From assembly GCF_018613155.1 (NCBI RefSeq), contig NZ_JAGGQU010000061.1, positions 1 to 41,032 of the forward strand: 41,032 bases of DNA. The letters run 5' to 3'. The stretch is from Bacillus sp. ISL-55. Its GTDB lineage: Bacteria; Bacillota; Bacilli; Bacillales; Cytobacillaceae. Under the pieces are notes generated by a model that was given only the letters and a program-made list of their open reading frames with translations, made no database searches and was not told the origin of the DNA. A program made the position numbers and the translations under genes. Shown here piece after piece: positions 1-8,254 of the stretch. Numbering within the stretch: the stretch's first letter is position 1; every line of letters starts with the position of its first letter.

Positions 1-23
1 CCGGGGTTTTCATTTTCACAATA

Positions 24-61
24 AAAAGGCTGAACCAGCACCTTACCTGGTTCAGCCTTTT
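24..61. terminator. Bidirectional rho-independent terminator
   Basis: A 15-bp perfect stem (24-38 with 47-61, arms containing GGCTGAACCAG and its complement) encloses an 8-nt loop. A-rich sequence on the left and T-rich sequence on the right let it work in both directions. It probably ends a gene left of the window. The same arm sequence recurs in the hairpins near 17341, 33113 and 36517. Confidence 0.8.
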
Positions 62-356
62 CTTGCTAGAAGCCGTTTTCAATTAGCTAATATATATAAG
101 CCAAAAACTCCAATAAGAACTCTGATGGGGTCAACAAATACAAGGAAGCATGGGACGTACCTTTGCTACCTATTTACTGAAAAGTTCCATTTGATTCCTT
201 TGTGATTTTTTGGTCACTAAAATCTCTAAATTTGTTCGTTTTTACAATTCACGTCCTGCTACTTTCTCCTGACAGCCTACGTAACAGCTACCTAAAATGC
301 TACATTTATTCTGCTAAACTAAAGATCATTCTTAAAAGTAATAGTGTTTTTACTTT
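62..356. other. Intergenic gap with one dispersed palindromic repeat
   Basis: Nearly 300 bases without a credible gene. At 142-170 there is one copy of a quasi-palindromic repeat with a GGGACGTACCT core between GGAAGCA and TGCTACC arms. I see no other structure. Confidence 0.5.
142..170 (+). repeat. Dispersed quasi-palindromic repeat, copy 1
   Basis: The core GGGACGTACCT is flanked by GGAAGCA on the left and TGCTACC on the right, so the unit is close to its own reverse complement. Related copies are at 1241-1266, 1350-1366 (inverted), 12173-12199 (inverted) and 13983-14011. All are intergenic. Confidence 0.6.
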
Positions 357-1220
357 TTAATCCTGTGTCCAGCTAACCATATACTCTGTCACACTGTTCG
401 GGATCTCTAGTCCGGGGTCTGCAATTTTCCAGTGACCCTTGATATCCAGTTCCTCACATGCCAACCCAAACTGAGCCATTGCGATGCCAATATCGAGTAT
501 TTGCATGTCATATCCTAGCCTTGTGCTGTAATTCGGGGTGTGTTCAATATAAAAATGGCACTTTTGCCGATCTTCAGACAACACTAGTCTCCATGGCTGT
601 TTGTTCGATGCTGAAGGCCCCAGCCTCACCATCTCGATGGGAATCTCTAATTGTGCGGCATTTGCTTTATCAAGCGGATCTGCAAAACTCCCGTCAAAAA
701 ACAACTGATCCCAAGGTTTTTTATTATCGGCTTTCACTACATAACGAAGCGCTTTATCAAATACTCTTTGCTTTTGTTGAGGATAGCCTGATGGCGTGAT
801 ACATGGAATGAACTCTCCTTCTGCAAGCTGAATTTCTCTTTCAAAGGAATTCCTGCTGAAGGTGCCGCCCATCCAGCATGTTCCCAGCCCAAGCTCTGTC
901 AAATAGAGCACCAGCTTATGAAAAGTAAAGGCGAATTCCAGTAAGGAGTATTTCTTATTTTTACACAGACCGACCAGATAGACCTGCGGATTTTTAATAA
1001 ATCCATAGGTTCCAAGCTTGATTCCTTTTTCTGAGACATTGTTGGTAATCTGAACAAGCTCAATTCGCCCTTTATTGCCAAAAGGTCCTATTAAATTGTC
1101 TTCAGTTGCTATGTATTCTACGATCCTATTGTAATCAGATTTAGAAAGCTTTTTTGAATCGTATGTTCTGATAGACTGACGATTTTTCATCGTTTCAATA
1201 GCCGACTTATTATTACTCAT
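357..1220 (-). CDS. Nitroreductase-like FMN protein (TM1586 type)
   Basis: A 287-residue protein resembling the putative nitroreductase family that fuses two half nitroreductase folds. Visible motifs are the N-terminal NRQSIRTYD segment (about residues 13-21), which contributes FMN-phosphate-binding arginines in nitroreductases, a central GLGTCWMGG (about 111-119), and GPSASNKQPWR (about 201-211), the typical second flavin-contact motif. It probably reduces a small electrophilic or nitro substrate with NAD(P)H; the substrate cannot be inferred. The ATG at 1218-1220 follows AAGAGGTGC. It appears monocistronic; palindromic repeats lie on both sides (142-170 and 1241-1366). Confidence 0.75.
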   Translation of the reverse strand: MSNNKSAIETMKNRQSIRTYDSKKLSKSDYNRIVEYIATEDNLIGPFGNKGRIELVQITNNVSEKGIKLGTYGFIKNPQVYLVGLCKNKKYSLLEFAFTFHKLVLYLTELGLGTCWMGGTFSRNSFEREIQLAEGEFIPCITPSGYPQQKQRVFDKALRYVVKADNKKPWDQLFFDGSFADPLDKANAAQLEIPIEMVRLGPSASNKQPWRLVLSEDRQKCHFYIEHTPNYSTRLGYDMQILDIGIAMAQFGLACEELDIKGHWKIADPGLEIPNSVTEYMVSWTQD

Positions 1221-1240
1221 TATGCACCTCTTTCAACGTG

Positions 1241-1366
1241 AGCAAAGGGACGTACCTTACGCTTCCAAACAGAATAAAAGCAAGACTTCCATACTTTGTT
1301 CCAATGAAGGAAATTATCGTCTATTTGCATAACTAAACTATATGCAGATGATACGTCCCCTGCTTC
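1241..1366. repeat. Two inverted copies of the GGGACGTACC repeat bounding about 126 bp
   Basis: The left copy (1241-1266, core GGGACGTACCTT followed by GCTTCC) and the right copy (about 1350-1366, core ATACGTCCCC followed by TGCT) are in opposite orientation, so AGCA..GGGACGTA is mirrored by TACGTCCCC..TGCT. The enclosed segment has no ORF. The arrangement resembles a small non-autonomous element, but I cannot see a target-site duplication. Confidence 0.45.
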
Positions 1367-1395
1367 TCCCTATCTTCCATTCAATCCCCAAGCAT

Positions 1396-2304
1396 TTATT
1401 TCGCCACTAAACCCTTCAACACCAGATTCAAATTTTGCGGCCGTTCTGCCAGTCTTCTCATGAAATATCCATACCAGTCATTTCCATAGGGTACGTAGGT
1501 ACAGAAGGAATATCCTTCTTCTACTAGTTCATGTTGCATATCTGTCCGGAAGCCATACAGCATTTGGAATTCAAACTTGTCTTTCGGAATATCATTTTCA
1601 ATCACAAATTGTTTAACTGCATGGATGATATTATGATCATGTGTCGCGATTGAGGTGAATCCTGGATGCAGCAATCGTTTCTTGATTAGTTTCACGTAAT
1701 TCGCATCGATTTCCTCTTTTTTCTGCAGAGATACTTGAGCATTTTCTTTATATGCTCCTTTTACAAGTCGCAGCCTCATATGCTTTAAATTCTCAATATC
1801 GTGTTCTGACCTGTAGAGATAGGCTTGAATGACTGTACCGATGTTATCGTATTCAACTTGAAGCTGCTTTATTATATCAAATGTCATTTGGAGATGACTG
1901 TAATCTTCCATATCTATATTAACAAATATTCCGTATTCTTTTGCTGTTTTCATTATATCGCGCATGTTTTTCAGGCAAAATTCTTGATCAACATCTAATC
2001 CCAGTTGTGTTAACTTAATTGATAAATGTGCGTTTACACCTGATTGTTTAATGGCTTGCAGTGTTTTTAGGACAGTCTCTTTGGCTTCTATTGCTTCATG
2101 TTTAGAATAAACAAATTCACCTAGATGGTCTACTGTTGCACTAATACCATGAGAGTTTAAATTCTTCACTGATTGGATCATTCCATCTGTGTCAGTTCCT
2201 GCTACAACCTTTCCCGCCCCGAGTTTGAATCCCCATTTTTTTGCACTAGCATTAAATAACTGATTTTTTGACAACGCTATGAAAAAATCTCTCGCTATAG
2301 CCAC
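1396..2304 (-). CDS. Proline dehydrogenase (PutM/YusM type)
   Basis: A 302-residue monofunctional proline dehydrogenase that oxidises L-proline to delta-1-pyrroline-5-carboxylate with FAD, feeding electrons to the membrane quinone pool. Diagnostic motifs of the PRODH TIM barrel are RLVKGAYKE (mid-protein), EFQMLYG, and the C-terminal FMRRLAERPQN, whose arginines bind the proline carboxylate. Length equals that of Bacillus PutB/YusM-type enzymes. The start is GTG (2302-2304), preceded by AAAGGA nine bases upstream. No P5C dehydrogenase gene is adjacent, so the pathway is completed elsewhere. Confidence 0.93.
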   Translation of the reverse strand: MAIARDFFIALSKNQLFNASAKKWGFKLGAGKVVAGTDTDGMIQSVKNLNSHGISATVDHLGEFVYSKHEAIEAKETVLKTLQAIKQSGVNAHLSIKLTQLGLDVDQEFCLKNMRDIMKTAKEYGIFVNIDMEDYSHLQMTFDIIKQLQVEYDNIGTVIQAYLYRSEHDIENLKHMRLRLVKGAYKENAQVSLQKKEEIDANYVKLIKKRLLHPGFTSIATHDHNIIHAVKQFVIENDIPKDKFEFQMLYGFRTDMQHELVEEGYSFCTYVPYGNDWYGYFMRRLAERPQNLNLVLKGLVAK

Positions 2305-2406
2305 TGCACATTATCCTTTCTGTTTTTTATTGAGATGCTTCCTTATATGGTAGATACCCTTTTCATTTTCACAATAACTTTATTATTTGCTGCAATACAC
2401 AAAAGA

Positions 2407-2436
2407 AAGCTCAGAGCATTTTATAACTCTGAGCTT
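2407..2436 (-). terminator. Terminator downstream of trhA
   Basis: A 10-bp perfect stem (AAGCTCAGAG with CTCTGAGCTT) and 10-nt loop, followed on the minus strand by TCTTTT. It lies between trhA and the proline dehydrogenase gene and best fits termination of trhA. Confidence 0.75.
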
Positions 2437-2574
2437 CTTGTATGCTAATTTAACTTCCTAAGTACCGTCTAAATCAACTGAGAATTACTGTGCAATAAGC
2501 ACTGTTAATTTGCACTTAAATGGCGAACCCTTAGTTTCTGCCACTTTCCGTTCTAACAAGCTATAAAAATGCAA

Positions 2575-3213
2575 TCACGGCAACAAACCCAAAACCGCAA
2601 AAAAGTGCATGATCGATCCTGCTAATACAAATAAATGCCATATTGCATGGTGGTAATGAAACCCGCGCCAGACATAAAAGATGGCTCCGACTGTATACAG
2701 GACTCCTCCGATCACCAGAAATACCAGTCCTTCTGATGATACATTCTGTGTCAGTGGTCCCCAGGCGAATACTATTAGCCAGCCCATGACGACGTATAAC
2801 ACAGTGGATGTATGCAGGAAGCGTTTAACGAACAGAGATTTGAATACTGTTCCGGCGATGGATAGTCCCCAGACGATTCCGAACAGCGTCCATCCTAAAG
2901 CTCCTTTTACAGCGATGAAAAGGAATGGTGTATAGGTGCCGGCAATGAAAAAATAGATGGATGAGTGATCCATGATTTCAAAAAAGTCCTTTGCTTTGCC
3001 GGGCGGGAAGCTGTGGACGAGGGTTGACGATGTATATAACAGCACCATGGTCACGCCGAATAAGGTGAAACTCACGACATGCCAGGCTGTTCCGTACAGG
3101 GAAGCGAATACGATTAGGATGACGAGGGCGGCGATGCTTAACAGTCCACCGATTCCATGGATGATTGCGTTGGCGATTTCTTCTCTCTTCGTAAAGATAT
3201 GTACATTGGCCAT
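2575..3213 (-). CDS. trhA: PAQR-family membrane protein TrhA (hemolysin III family)
   Basis: A 212-residue, seven-helix membrane protein of the hemolysin III/PAQR family (B. subtilis YplQ, which has almost the same length). Family signatures are the early NAIIHGIGG, the SSTLVHSFPP segment, the MDHSSIYFFIAGTYTPF motif and the C-terminal WHLFVLAGSIMHFFAV; conserved His, Asp and Ser residues in these motifs form the predicted metal site. The family is linked to membrane-lipid homeostasis. The reading frame is open 63 bases further upstream, but the ATG at 3211-3213 has AAAGGAG at good spacing and gives the family-typical N-terminus, so I use it. Confidence 0.9.
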   Translation of the reverse strand: MANVHIFTKREEIANAIIHGIGGLLSIAALVILIVFASLYGTAWHVVSFTLFGVTMVLLYTSSTLVHSFPPGKAKDFFEIMDHSSIYFFIAGTYTPFLFIAVKGALGWTLFGIVWGLSIAGTVFKSLFVKRFLHTSTVLYVVMGWLIVFAWGPLTQNVSSEGLVFLVIGGVLYTVGAIFYVWRGFHYHHAIWHLFVLAGSIMHFFAVLGLLP

Positions 3214-3299
3214 ACTGTTGACTCCTTTTCTCTTGTTGTCGCTTTCTTCTATTATAGTAGAACATGAGCAGTTCATGAAGGATTCTGGTTGCTGTTCAA

Positions 3300-3423
3300 T
3301 AAGAAAAGCGCAAGCGCCTTGGTCAGCCCCGACAAGCGCTGGAGGGCCGACCGGTGAAGTCGTTCTTTGACTTCATTGGGCGGACCGAAGCGACTCGAGG
3401 GGCTAGGCGCTGGAGCTGGACAA
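3300..3423. repeat. Structured intergenic repeat of about 120 bp
   Basis: A GC-rich element in an AT-rich gap. It begins with GAAAAGCGCAAGCGCCTTGG and ends with GGCTAGGCGCTGGAGCTGGA. The outer arms (CGCCT..AGCCCC against GGGGCTAGGCG) pair, and an inner hairpin is formed by GGTGAAGTC and GACTTCATT. Very similar sequences are, as I recall, dispersed in many Bacillaceae genomes. Only one copy is present here. A plus-strand ORF through it is not credible. Confidence 0.65.
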
Positions 3424-3497
3424 TTCTCGAAGAAATATATACATTTTTATCTTTTAAAAAAGGAGCATTTTCTGTGAAATGCCCCTTACTGTCTTTT

Positions 3498-5252
3498 CTA
3501 GATCAAGGTTTGTACATAGCTTTGCTTCTTCTGAATCAATTTCTGTTGTAGTTCGTGCATCAAAGAGATGACTTCTTTTGATACTTCGGTGATTTCTTGG
3601 AGTGTATGTTCTGCTTTTAGCTTATTGCCTTCATTGATTTCTTTTACAGCTCTTCTTGCCAGTTCATGGACCTTGATATGTGGTTCTTCGAGCTTTTTGT
3701 ATGCCGGTTCATGACCGATCAGCTTTTCAGCGAATCCATAATACCATTTGCCAAGGCGGCAATTTGTGTGCGAAGCAACATCTTTTTCTGTCAGATGCTC
3801 GAAGCCGAGGATCATGTTGTACACTCTCCAGCGCCACAATAAATGGTCGGTGATCGATAACTCGATCAAGTCTTCCTGGCTGTATTTCATATTTTGCGAA
3901 ATGGCTGTGGTTCGGTATTTGTCTATCATTTTGCTAAGGTCATAGACAGCCTGGCCTGTTTTTCTTGCAATGGCTTCTCCTTTTTCAATGGCCTCGACAA
4001 TATTCTGATTGCGATTGACCACATCATCGGCAGTTGCTGCCTGTTCCTCTGTAACTGCAGAAATTTCACTGAAGCTTACCCCAACCTTTTGCAGATTGCC
4101 ATTCAGCTTTTGCAATTCTTCTTCTACATTCGTGGAATACTTGACCCCTTTATGCAGGTTTTCAGTAATGGATTGGAAATGATTCGTGATGGTTCCTGAA
4201 ATATTGCTCAGATCGACAATGTCTCCGTTGATGGAAGACAAAGAGTTCTTTGTGTGGTCCGCAAGCTTGCGGACTTCTTCTGCCACAACGGCAAATCCTT
4301 TTCCGTGCTCGCCCGCCCTTGCAGCTTCAATCGATGCATTCAGCGCAAGTAAATTGGTCTGCTCTGCTATTTCATGAATGAAGGAGATGACACCCTTCAT
4401 GCTCATCACTTTGCTATTCAATTCATTTACAGATTCAACCACATGGGACTGCTGTTGATCAATTTCCTTGAATGTAGATGTGACGGTTCCCAAATGGCTG
4501 ATTCCCTTATTAAGATCATCCAGCTTTTCAACTGTAAGACTATTAACCTCACCAATAGAGGAGGCTATCTCTTCAGTGGACGCTGCCAATTCCTCCATGG
4601 ACGCATTGATGGCCTGTGCTTCACTCACCTGTTTAGCCTGATAGTCCAGCAGTTCTTTCGTCTCGTTAATATTCGCATTGAATTCTATGATTTCAGACAA
4701 CCCGTTGATAAAATCACTCGCCGTGTGCTCCATATAAGTTTCCACAATCAGCTGCTGATCGACGGTGACCAAAGCCTGGAAAGCAGCGATAGCATTAAGC
4801 ATCTGCTCCGGCTTTTTCATCAGCTTCCCGGCAATTTTATCGGTGATTTCTTGGCTTAACAAATGAAAAGCTGGAATCATCCAATCCGGAGTCAAACCGA
4901 TTTTTTCATGGATGTCCGCAATTGCCCGTCGCTTGAATATGTAATGTAAATCAAGATCGTCTTCAAATAGACTGATCAGATACACGTGAAAAACTTCCGT
5001 CAATTTTTCCCGGGACATTTGTTGCTCCACTTTCTCGCTGAGCTGCGGAATCTCCAGGAAACGATCGATAAATCTTGTCAGAATTTCCTCATGGTGCTGA
5101 TGATAGATCGCCTGCAATTCCTTTACAGCTTCGCGATTCTCCTGTGTGATTCCCAGGAATAGAAGCTTCTCTCTGAATCTTTCATTCGTTTCAATATCCG
5201 TGATTCCTTCATTTTTAAAAAACGCTGCATTCTCTCTCTTCTTCAAAAACAT
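3498..5252 (-). CDS. hemAT: Globin-coupled chemotaxis transducer (HemAT-like) with CZB domain
   Basis: A soluble 584-residue chemoreceptor. Residues about 15-180 form a protoglobin-type heme sensor; His115 in [12 protein letters not shown] aligns with the proximal heme ligand of B. subtilis HemAT. Residues about 190-450 are a methyl-accepting signalling domain whose tip [19 protein letters not shown] (about 297-315) binds CheA/CheW. The last 120 residues match a CZB zinc-binding domain (His470, Cys498 in [12 protein letters not shown], His525, His529). B. subtilis HemAT is about 430 residues and lacks this tail. There is no transmembrane segment. I chose the ATG at 5250-5252, nine bases after GAGGTG; an ATG 36 bases upstream lacks a ribosome site. 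It is probably monocistronic and senses oxygen for aerotaxis. Confidence 0.9.
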   Translation of the reverse strand: MFLKKRENAAFFKNEGITDIETNERFREKLLFLGITQENREAVKELQAIYHQHHEEILTRFIDRFLEIPQLSEKVEQQMSREKLTEVFHVYLISLFEDDLDLHYIFKRRAIADIHEKIGLTPDWMIPAFHLLSQEITDKIAGKLMKKPEQMLNAIAAFQALVTVDQQLIVETYMEHTASDFINGLSEIIEFNANINETKELLDYQAKQVSEAQAINASMEELAASTEEIASSIGEVNSLTVEKLDDLNKGISHLGTVTSTFKEIDQQQSHVVESVNELNSKVMSMKGVISFIHEIAEQTNLLALNASIEAARAGEHGKGFAVVAEEVRKLADHTKNSLSSINGDIVDLSNISGTITNHFQSITENLHKGVKYSTNVEEELQKLNGNLQKVGVSFSEISAVTEEQAATADDVVNRNQNIVEAIEKGEAIARKTGQAVYDLSKMIDKYRTTAISQNMKYSQEDLIELSITDHLLWRWRVYNMILGFEHLTEKDVASHTNCRLGKWYYGFAEKLIGHEPAYKKLEEPHIKVHELARRAVKEINEGNKLKAEHTLQEITEVSKEVISLMHELQQKLIQKKQSYVQTLI

Positions 5253-5483
5253 CAATGTTGGCACCTCATAAAAGTATAGTGAATTCATAGGTAGTTTTTA
5301 CCCGTGTCAATATGAATATCTTACCATGATGCAGTGATGGATTTAACAATTTCTTGAAGAGAAACCTTTCACATTTGTCAGAATTGTGAACAAACTGAAG
5401 TGGGAGTGTCCCCACTCTTTAGATGAATGAAAAAAGCAGTGCATACATCTCCCTGCTGCCATCCATCATAATCTTTTATTGCC

Positions 5484-5756
5484 TTATCTTCTTTTTCCTC
5501 TCCAAACGCCCATTTGAAAAATAATCCATGAATAGACAGTAAAAATCGATAGCGGTATGATAATCTTTTGATGATTGGACCAGAGGTTTAGGATTGTTTT
5601 ATGAAGGTTGCCTGTAAGATACAGATAGTAGATATACACCAATAAGAAGGAAAGAATTAATAAGAAGACAAAGCGGAGCATACGAAAAAAAGAACTTCCA
5701 TCGAAAATCGTTCTAGTAACCTTACTTTCTTTGTTAGAAAGTATTGTTTTAGCCAT
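5484..5756 (-). CDS. Small two-helix membrane protein, unknown function
   Basis: A 90-residue protein with a basic N-terminus and two hydrophobic segments (about 26-46 and 63-82), ending WRGKRR. I do not recognise the family. The open frame extends 30 codons further upstream, but the ATG at 5754-5756 is preceded by AGGGGGTG and is the likely start. It is divergent from the DUF2200 gene at 5897; the 140 bases between them would carry both promoters. Confidence 0.65.
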   Translation of the reverse strand: MAKTILSNKESKVTRTIFDGSSFFRMLRFVFLLILSFLLVYIYYLYLTGNLHKTILNLWSNHQKIIIPLSIFTVYSWIIFQMGVWRGKRR

Positions 5757-5896
5757 CAACCACACACCCCCTGCTTCATATCCATTAATATTCTTTCTCT
5801 GCAGGGCAATTTCCTTTGATTTCAGTAATAAAAGACATTTGAACACACCAATTCTTCGTACTATAATGAAGAAAACGATTACCAGGGAGTTGTACC

Positions 5897-6247
5897 ATGG
5901 CTAAACATAAAGTCTACACAATGAGTTTCGCAAGTGTCTATCCACTTTACGTGAAAAAGGCGGAAAGAAAAGGACGGACGAAAGCAGAAGTGGATGAAAT
6001 CATTACCTGGTTGACAGGGTATAGCCAGGAAGATTTAGAAGCAATACTGGAAAAACAGACAGACTTTGAGACCTTCTTTGCAGAGGCTCCTAAAATGAAT
6101 CCTTCGAGAGATTTGATCAAAGGTGTGATTTGCGGTGTCCGAATTGAAGAGATCGAGGAACCAACGATGAGAGAAATCCGCTACCTGGACAAGCTGATTG
6201 ATGAGCTGGCAAAGGGGAAAAAGATGGAGAAGATTTTGCGGAAATAA
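5897..6247 (+). CDS. DUF2200 family protein
   Basis: A 116-residue soluble protein matching DUF2200 over its full length, with the typical opening [18 protein letters not shown] and the segment [14 protein letters not shown]. No biochemical role is established that I know of. The ATG follows GGGAG at normal spacing. It is monocistronic, with a hairpin repeat (6316-6352) downstream. Confidence 0.85.
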   Translation: MAKHKVYTMSFASVYPLYVKKAERKGRTKAEVDEIITWLTGYSQEDLEAILEKQTDFETFFAEAPKMNPSRDLIKGVICGVRIEEIEEPTMREIRYLDKLIDELAKGKKMEKILRK

Positions 6248-6315
6248 TTAAACAGCACTGACCTTATATTGTAATGAATACAAACTGGTAAAGGCCATTG
6301 TTAATGTATGAAACC

Positions 6316-6352
6316 ACTCGGTGCATACCTTCTTTAATGAAGATATGCACCC
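6316..6352. repeat. GGTGCATA hairpin repeat, copy 1
   Basis: ACTCGGTGCATA is followed by CCTTCTTTAATGAAGA and then TATGCACCC, giving a stem with GGTGCATA/TATGCACC arms and an inner TTC/GAA stem. A second copy is at 19541-19572. Both lie just 3-prime of a minus-strand gene (6393 and 19580), so a terminator or mRNA 3-prime-end role is possible, although a long T-run is missing. Confidence 0.55.
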
Positions 6353-6392
6353 GCCAGTTCTAGATAAGAAAACCTTTTACATTACCGATTCA

Positions 6393-6959
6393 TCAATGGT
6401 TATTACTTCTCCTTGCAGATTCGAATTGCTCAAGGGATTTTTCAAATCCCATTAATTTTGTATTCCTTTCTATACAATCCACAATTTCCTTTGCACATTC
6501 CACCATTGAGTTGGAGAACGTATTCACTTCAATATCATATATTTCTTGCTTATGTACAAAACTGAGCTGAGAGTTTGCCTGCCCGATTCGGCGGTCTCCT
6601 CTTAACTTTTCTCTACGTGTTAGCTCTTCGACAGGACAATGAACCCCCACAAGAAGAATTGGGTAAGATTTGAACGTTTCATAAAAATTCTGTAACGTAA
6701 TGGGGTCATGGAGGATTTGATCTAATATCAAATTAACTCCTCGATCTGAGAACATTGCCACATTTTTATAATAAAAATATTCTGTTTCTATGGGTATTAG
6801 CCGCTCGTTTTCCCTATCTTCCATCTTTTCTATGACTAAATCATAATCATCCACGCTAAAAGAAAAAAAGTCAGGAAGTAACTTTGTCAGTTCCTTTGCT
6901 AAAGTTGATTTTCCTGAACTTGATACACCGTTTAAAACAACTATCATTCCTTTTTCCAC
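6393..6959 (-). CDS. P-loop kinase-like protein (chloramphenicol phosphotransferase-like)
   Basis: A protein of about 188 residues with a Walker A motif GVSSSGKST near the N-terminus, an LDQILHDP segment and VGVHCPVEELTRREKLRGDR (about 100-120), a pattern shared with the chloramphenicol-3-O-phosphotransferase-like P-loop family. It likely transfers phosphate from ATP to a small molecule; resistance to chloramphenicol should not be assumed. Start choice is uncertain: the GTG at 6957-6959 has GGAG nine bases upstream, a TTG five codons earlier is too close to GAGG, and an ATG four codons later has no spacing. It probably stands alone, 120 bases from the gene at 7083. Confidence 0.75.
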   Translation of the reverse strand: MEKGMIVVLNGVSSSGKSTLAKELTKLLPDFFSFSVDDYDLVIEKMEDRENERLIPIETEYFYYKNVAMFSDRGVNLILDQILHDPITLQNFYETFKSYPILLVGVHCPVEELTRREKLRGDRRIGQANSQLSFVHKQEIYDIEVNTFSNSMVECAKEIVDCIERNTKLMGFEKSLEQFESARRSNNH

Positions 6960-7082
6960 AAAAGCACACTCCAATTACCTCAGATATAAACCATACTCTA
7001 TAAAATTCAATGTCTATATTTAGATTCCTGCTTAAGTCAGTAACTGCTTTGTTAACAGGACCCATTGACCCCTTAGCTCTCT

Positions 7083-7604
7083 TTACTCCATAAACTCAAT
7101 TATTCCTGCCGGGACTTGTTCAAAAATGTAAACTTCAGGATTATTATAAGGTTTGAGCTTCAAGTACTCTGAAAGAGGAATCATACTTTTCCAGTATTCT
7201 TTAATTAATTCCTCTTTTGAAGGTAATCCTTCAACAAAGTTCCCTTTACCCCCATCATATAGATCTTCAAGATGAGCGAATAATTCACTTGATATATCGA
7301 AATTAAAAACTAAAATTTTCTCACTGAACATTGGAAAGCGATAGTAAGGTTTTTCATGTGGTTCTAAATCTGCACCGAAAGCAACTTTAAAATCAATCCA
7401 TTTCGGTGAATTTTCCGGCCTGAAACGTTCTGTCAGTTCTGGAAAGAAATTAGCACCTCTTGAATACCATCTTGTTGCTGTTGTACGATTTAATCCTTCT
7501 TTTAAAACCCTTTGCGGGCGTATACCTAAGTCATCATCATCTTTAATAACCCTATGGTATAAAAACAATAGCTTACCTCCATTCATTAATACAAATCTAA
7601 CCAA
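7083..7604 (-). CDS. Unrecognised protein, possible ADP-ribosyltransferase-like fold
   Basis: A 173-residue soluble protein that I cannot place with confidence. The layout is suggestive: an early LFLYHRV then RVLKEGL, a central ATRWYSRGANFFPEL, a strand-like ILVFNFDIS, and a C-terminal PEVYIFEQVPAGIIEF. Several ADP-ribosyltransferase-like families share this order (Tyr-His-Arg/Thr, Leu-x-x-Gly-Leu, and a late Glu-x-x-Ile...Ile-Pro). This is inference only. The start is a TTG (7602-7604) that overlaps the stop region of the upstream gene by 8 bases; AAGGG lies only two bases before it, so translational coupling to 7597-8208 is likely. Confidence 0.6.
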   Translation of the reverse strand: MVRFVLMNGGKLLFLYHRVIKDDDDLGIRPQRVLKEGLNRTTATRWYSRGANFFPELTERFRPENSPKWIDFKVAFGADLEPHEKPYYRFPMFSEKILVFNFDISSELFAHLEDLYDGGKGNFVEGLPSKEELIKEYWKSMIPLSEYLKLKPYNNPEVYIFEQVPAGIIEFME

Positions 7605-8208
7605 TACCCTTACAACACTTTAATAAATTCGCTAGCAACTCTGGTCGTTTACCAGGGATAAAAACATCTTCAATTGGCACCACTGCATACCACGGACGTT
7701 CGCTTCTGCCAGTTAATACGGTTTTGTCATAAACCAAATGAATTCTTAAGCGTTTATCGATTTTTATCGATGCAGATAACTCTTTGTAAACCTCTTCCAT
7801 TCTATCCAAGTCAAACATGCCCTCAATGGCCATCTTTCCATATAGCCCGTTCCACCAGGCTAAAAAGAACTTCACACTTTCTGAGTAGCCGAAAGAACCC
7901 GATTCATTTTTCTTAAACAACTTTTGATATATCGCTTTATCAAATTCAAGTGCTCCATTGTGGTCATACATATGATTCTGAGAGTTCTGATCGACAGCTT
8001 CCTGCCAAACTGCAGCAAAGGTCTCTTCAAAATCTTCCTCGAGAATCCCCCAATTTGAACTATCAACATAGGGAAACAAAGGTCTTTCACTCTCTTTATT
8101 TTTGCTGTTTAAGTACAGGTTTTGAATAGTCATTAAATAATTTAACGAATAAGGTGCCGTAACTTCCATTTCAAATCCGCTATTGTATACTTCCTGTATA
8201 TCTGGCAT
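7597..8208 (-). CDS. Unrecognised protein, first gene of a coupled pair
   Basis: A 203-residue soluble, acidic, aromatic-rich protein with no signal peptide, membrane segment or motif I recognise. Notable stretches are FPYVDSSNWGILEEDFEETF, KFFLAWWNGLYGKMAIEGMF and a C-terminal PWYAVVPIEDVFIPGKRPEL. The ATG has AGAGGA eight bases upstream. Its 3-prime end overlaps the next gene (7083-7604) by 8 bases, so the two products probably act together. A partner or antidote role is possible but unproven. Confidence 0.6.
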   Translation of the reverse strand: MPDIQEVYNSGFEMEVTAPYSLNYLMTIQNLYLNSKNKESERPLFPYVDSSNWGILEEDFEETFAAVWQEAVDQNSQNHMYDHNGALEFDKAIYQKLFKKNESGSFGYSESVKFFLAWWNGLYGKMAIEGMFDLDRMEEVYKELSASIKIDKRLRIHLVYDKTVLTGRSERPWYAVVPIEDVFIPGKRPELLANLLKCCKGIG

Positions 8209-8254
8209 TTGCCTATTCCTCTCTTATTTCTTTTATTGTTATGACCACTCCTGG

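Noticed and set aside
3354-3551. 65-residue plus-strand ORF
   Set aside because: It begins inside the structured repeat at 3300-3423 and runs into the opposite strand of the hemAT gene end; no ribosome site.
4374-4859. 161-residue plus-strand ORF opposite hemAT
   Set aside because: It is antisense to the conserved globin and MCP domains, lacks a ribosome site and has no family likeness.
5399-5417. Short inverted repeat AGTGGG..CCCACT before hemAT
   Set aside because: Only a 6-bp stem, no T-run and no clear relation to a gene end.
6393-6959. Chloramphenicol resistance gene
   Set aside because: The match is to the broad P-loop kinase family; the drug-specific residues cannot be verified by eye and most Bacillus members have unknown substrates.
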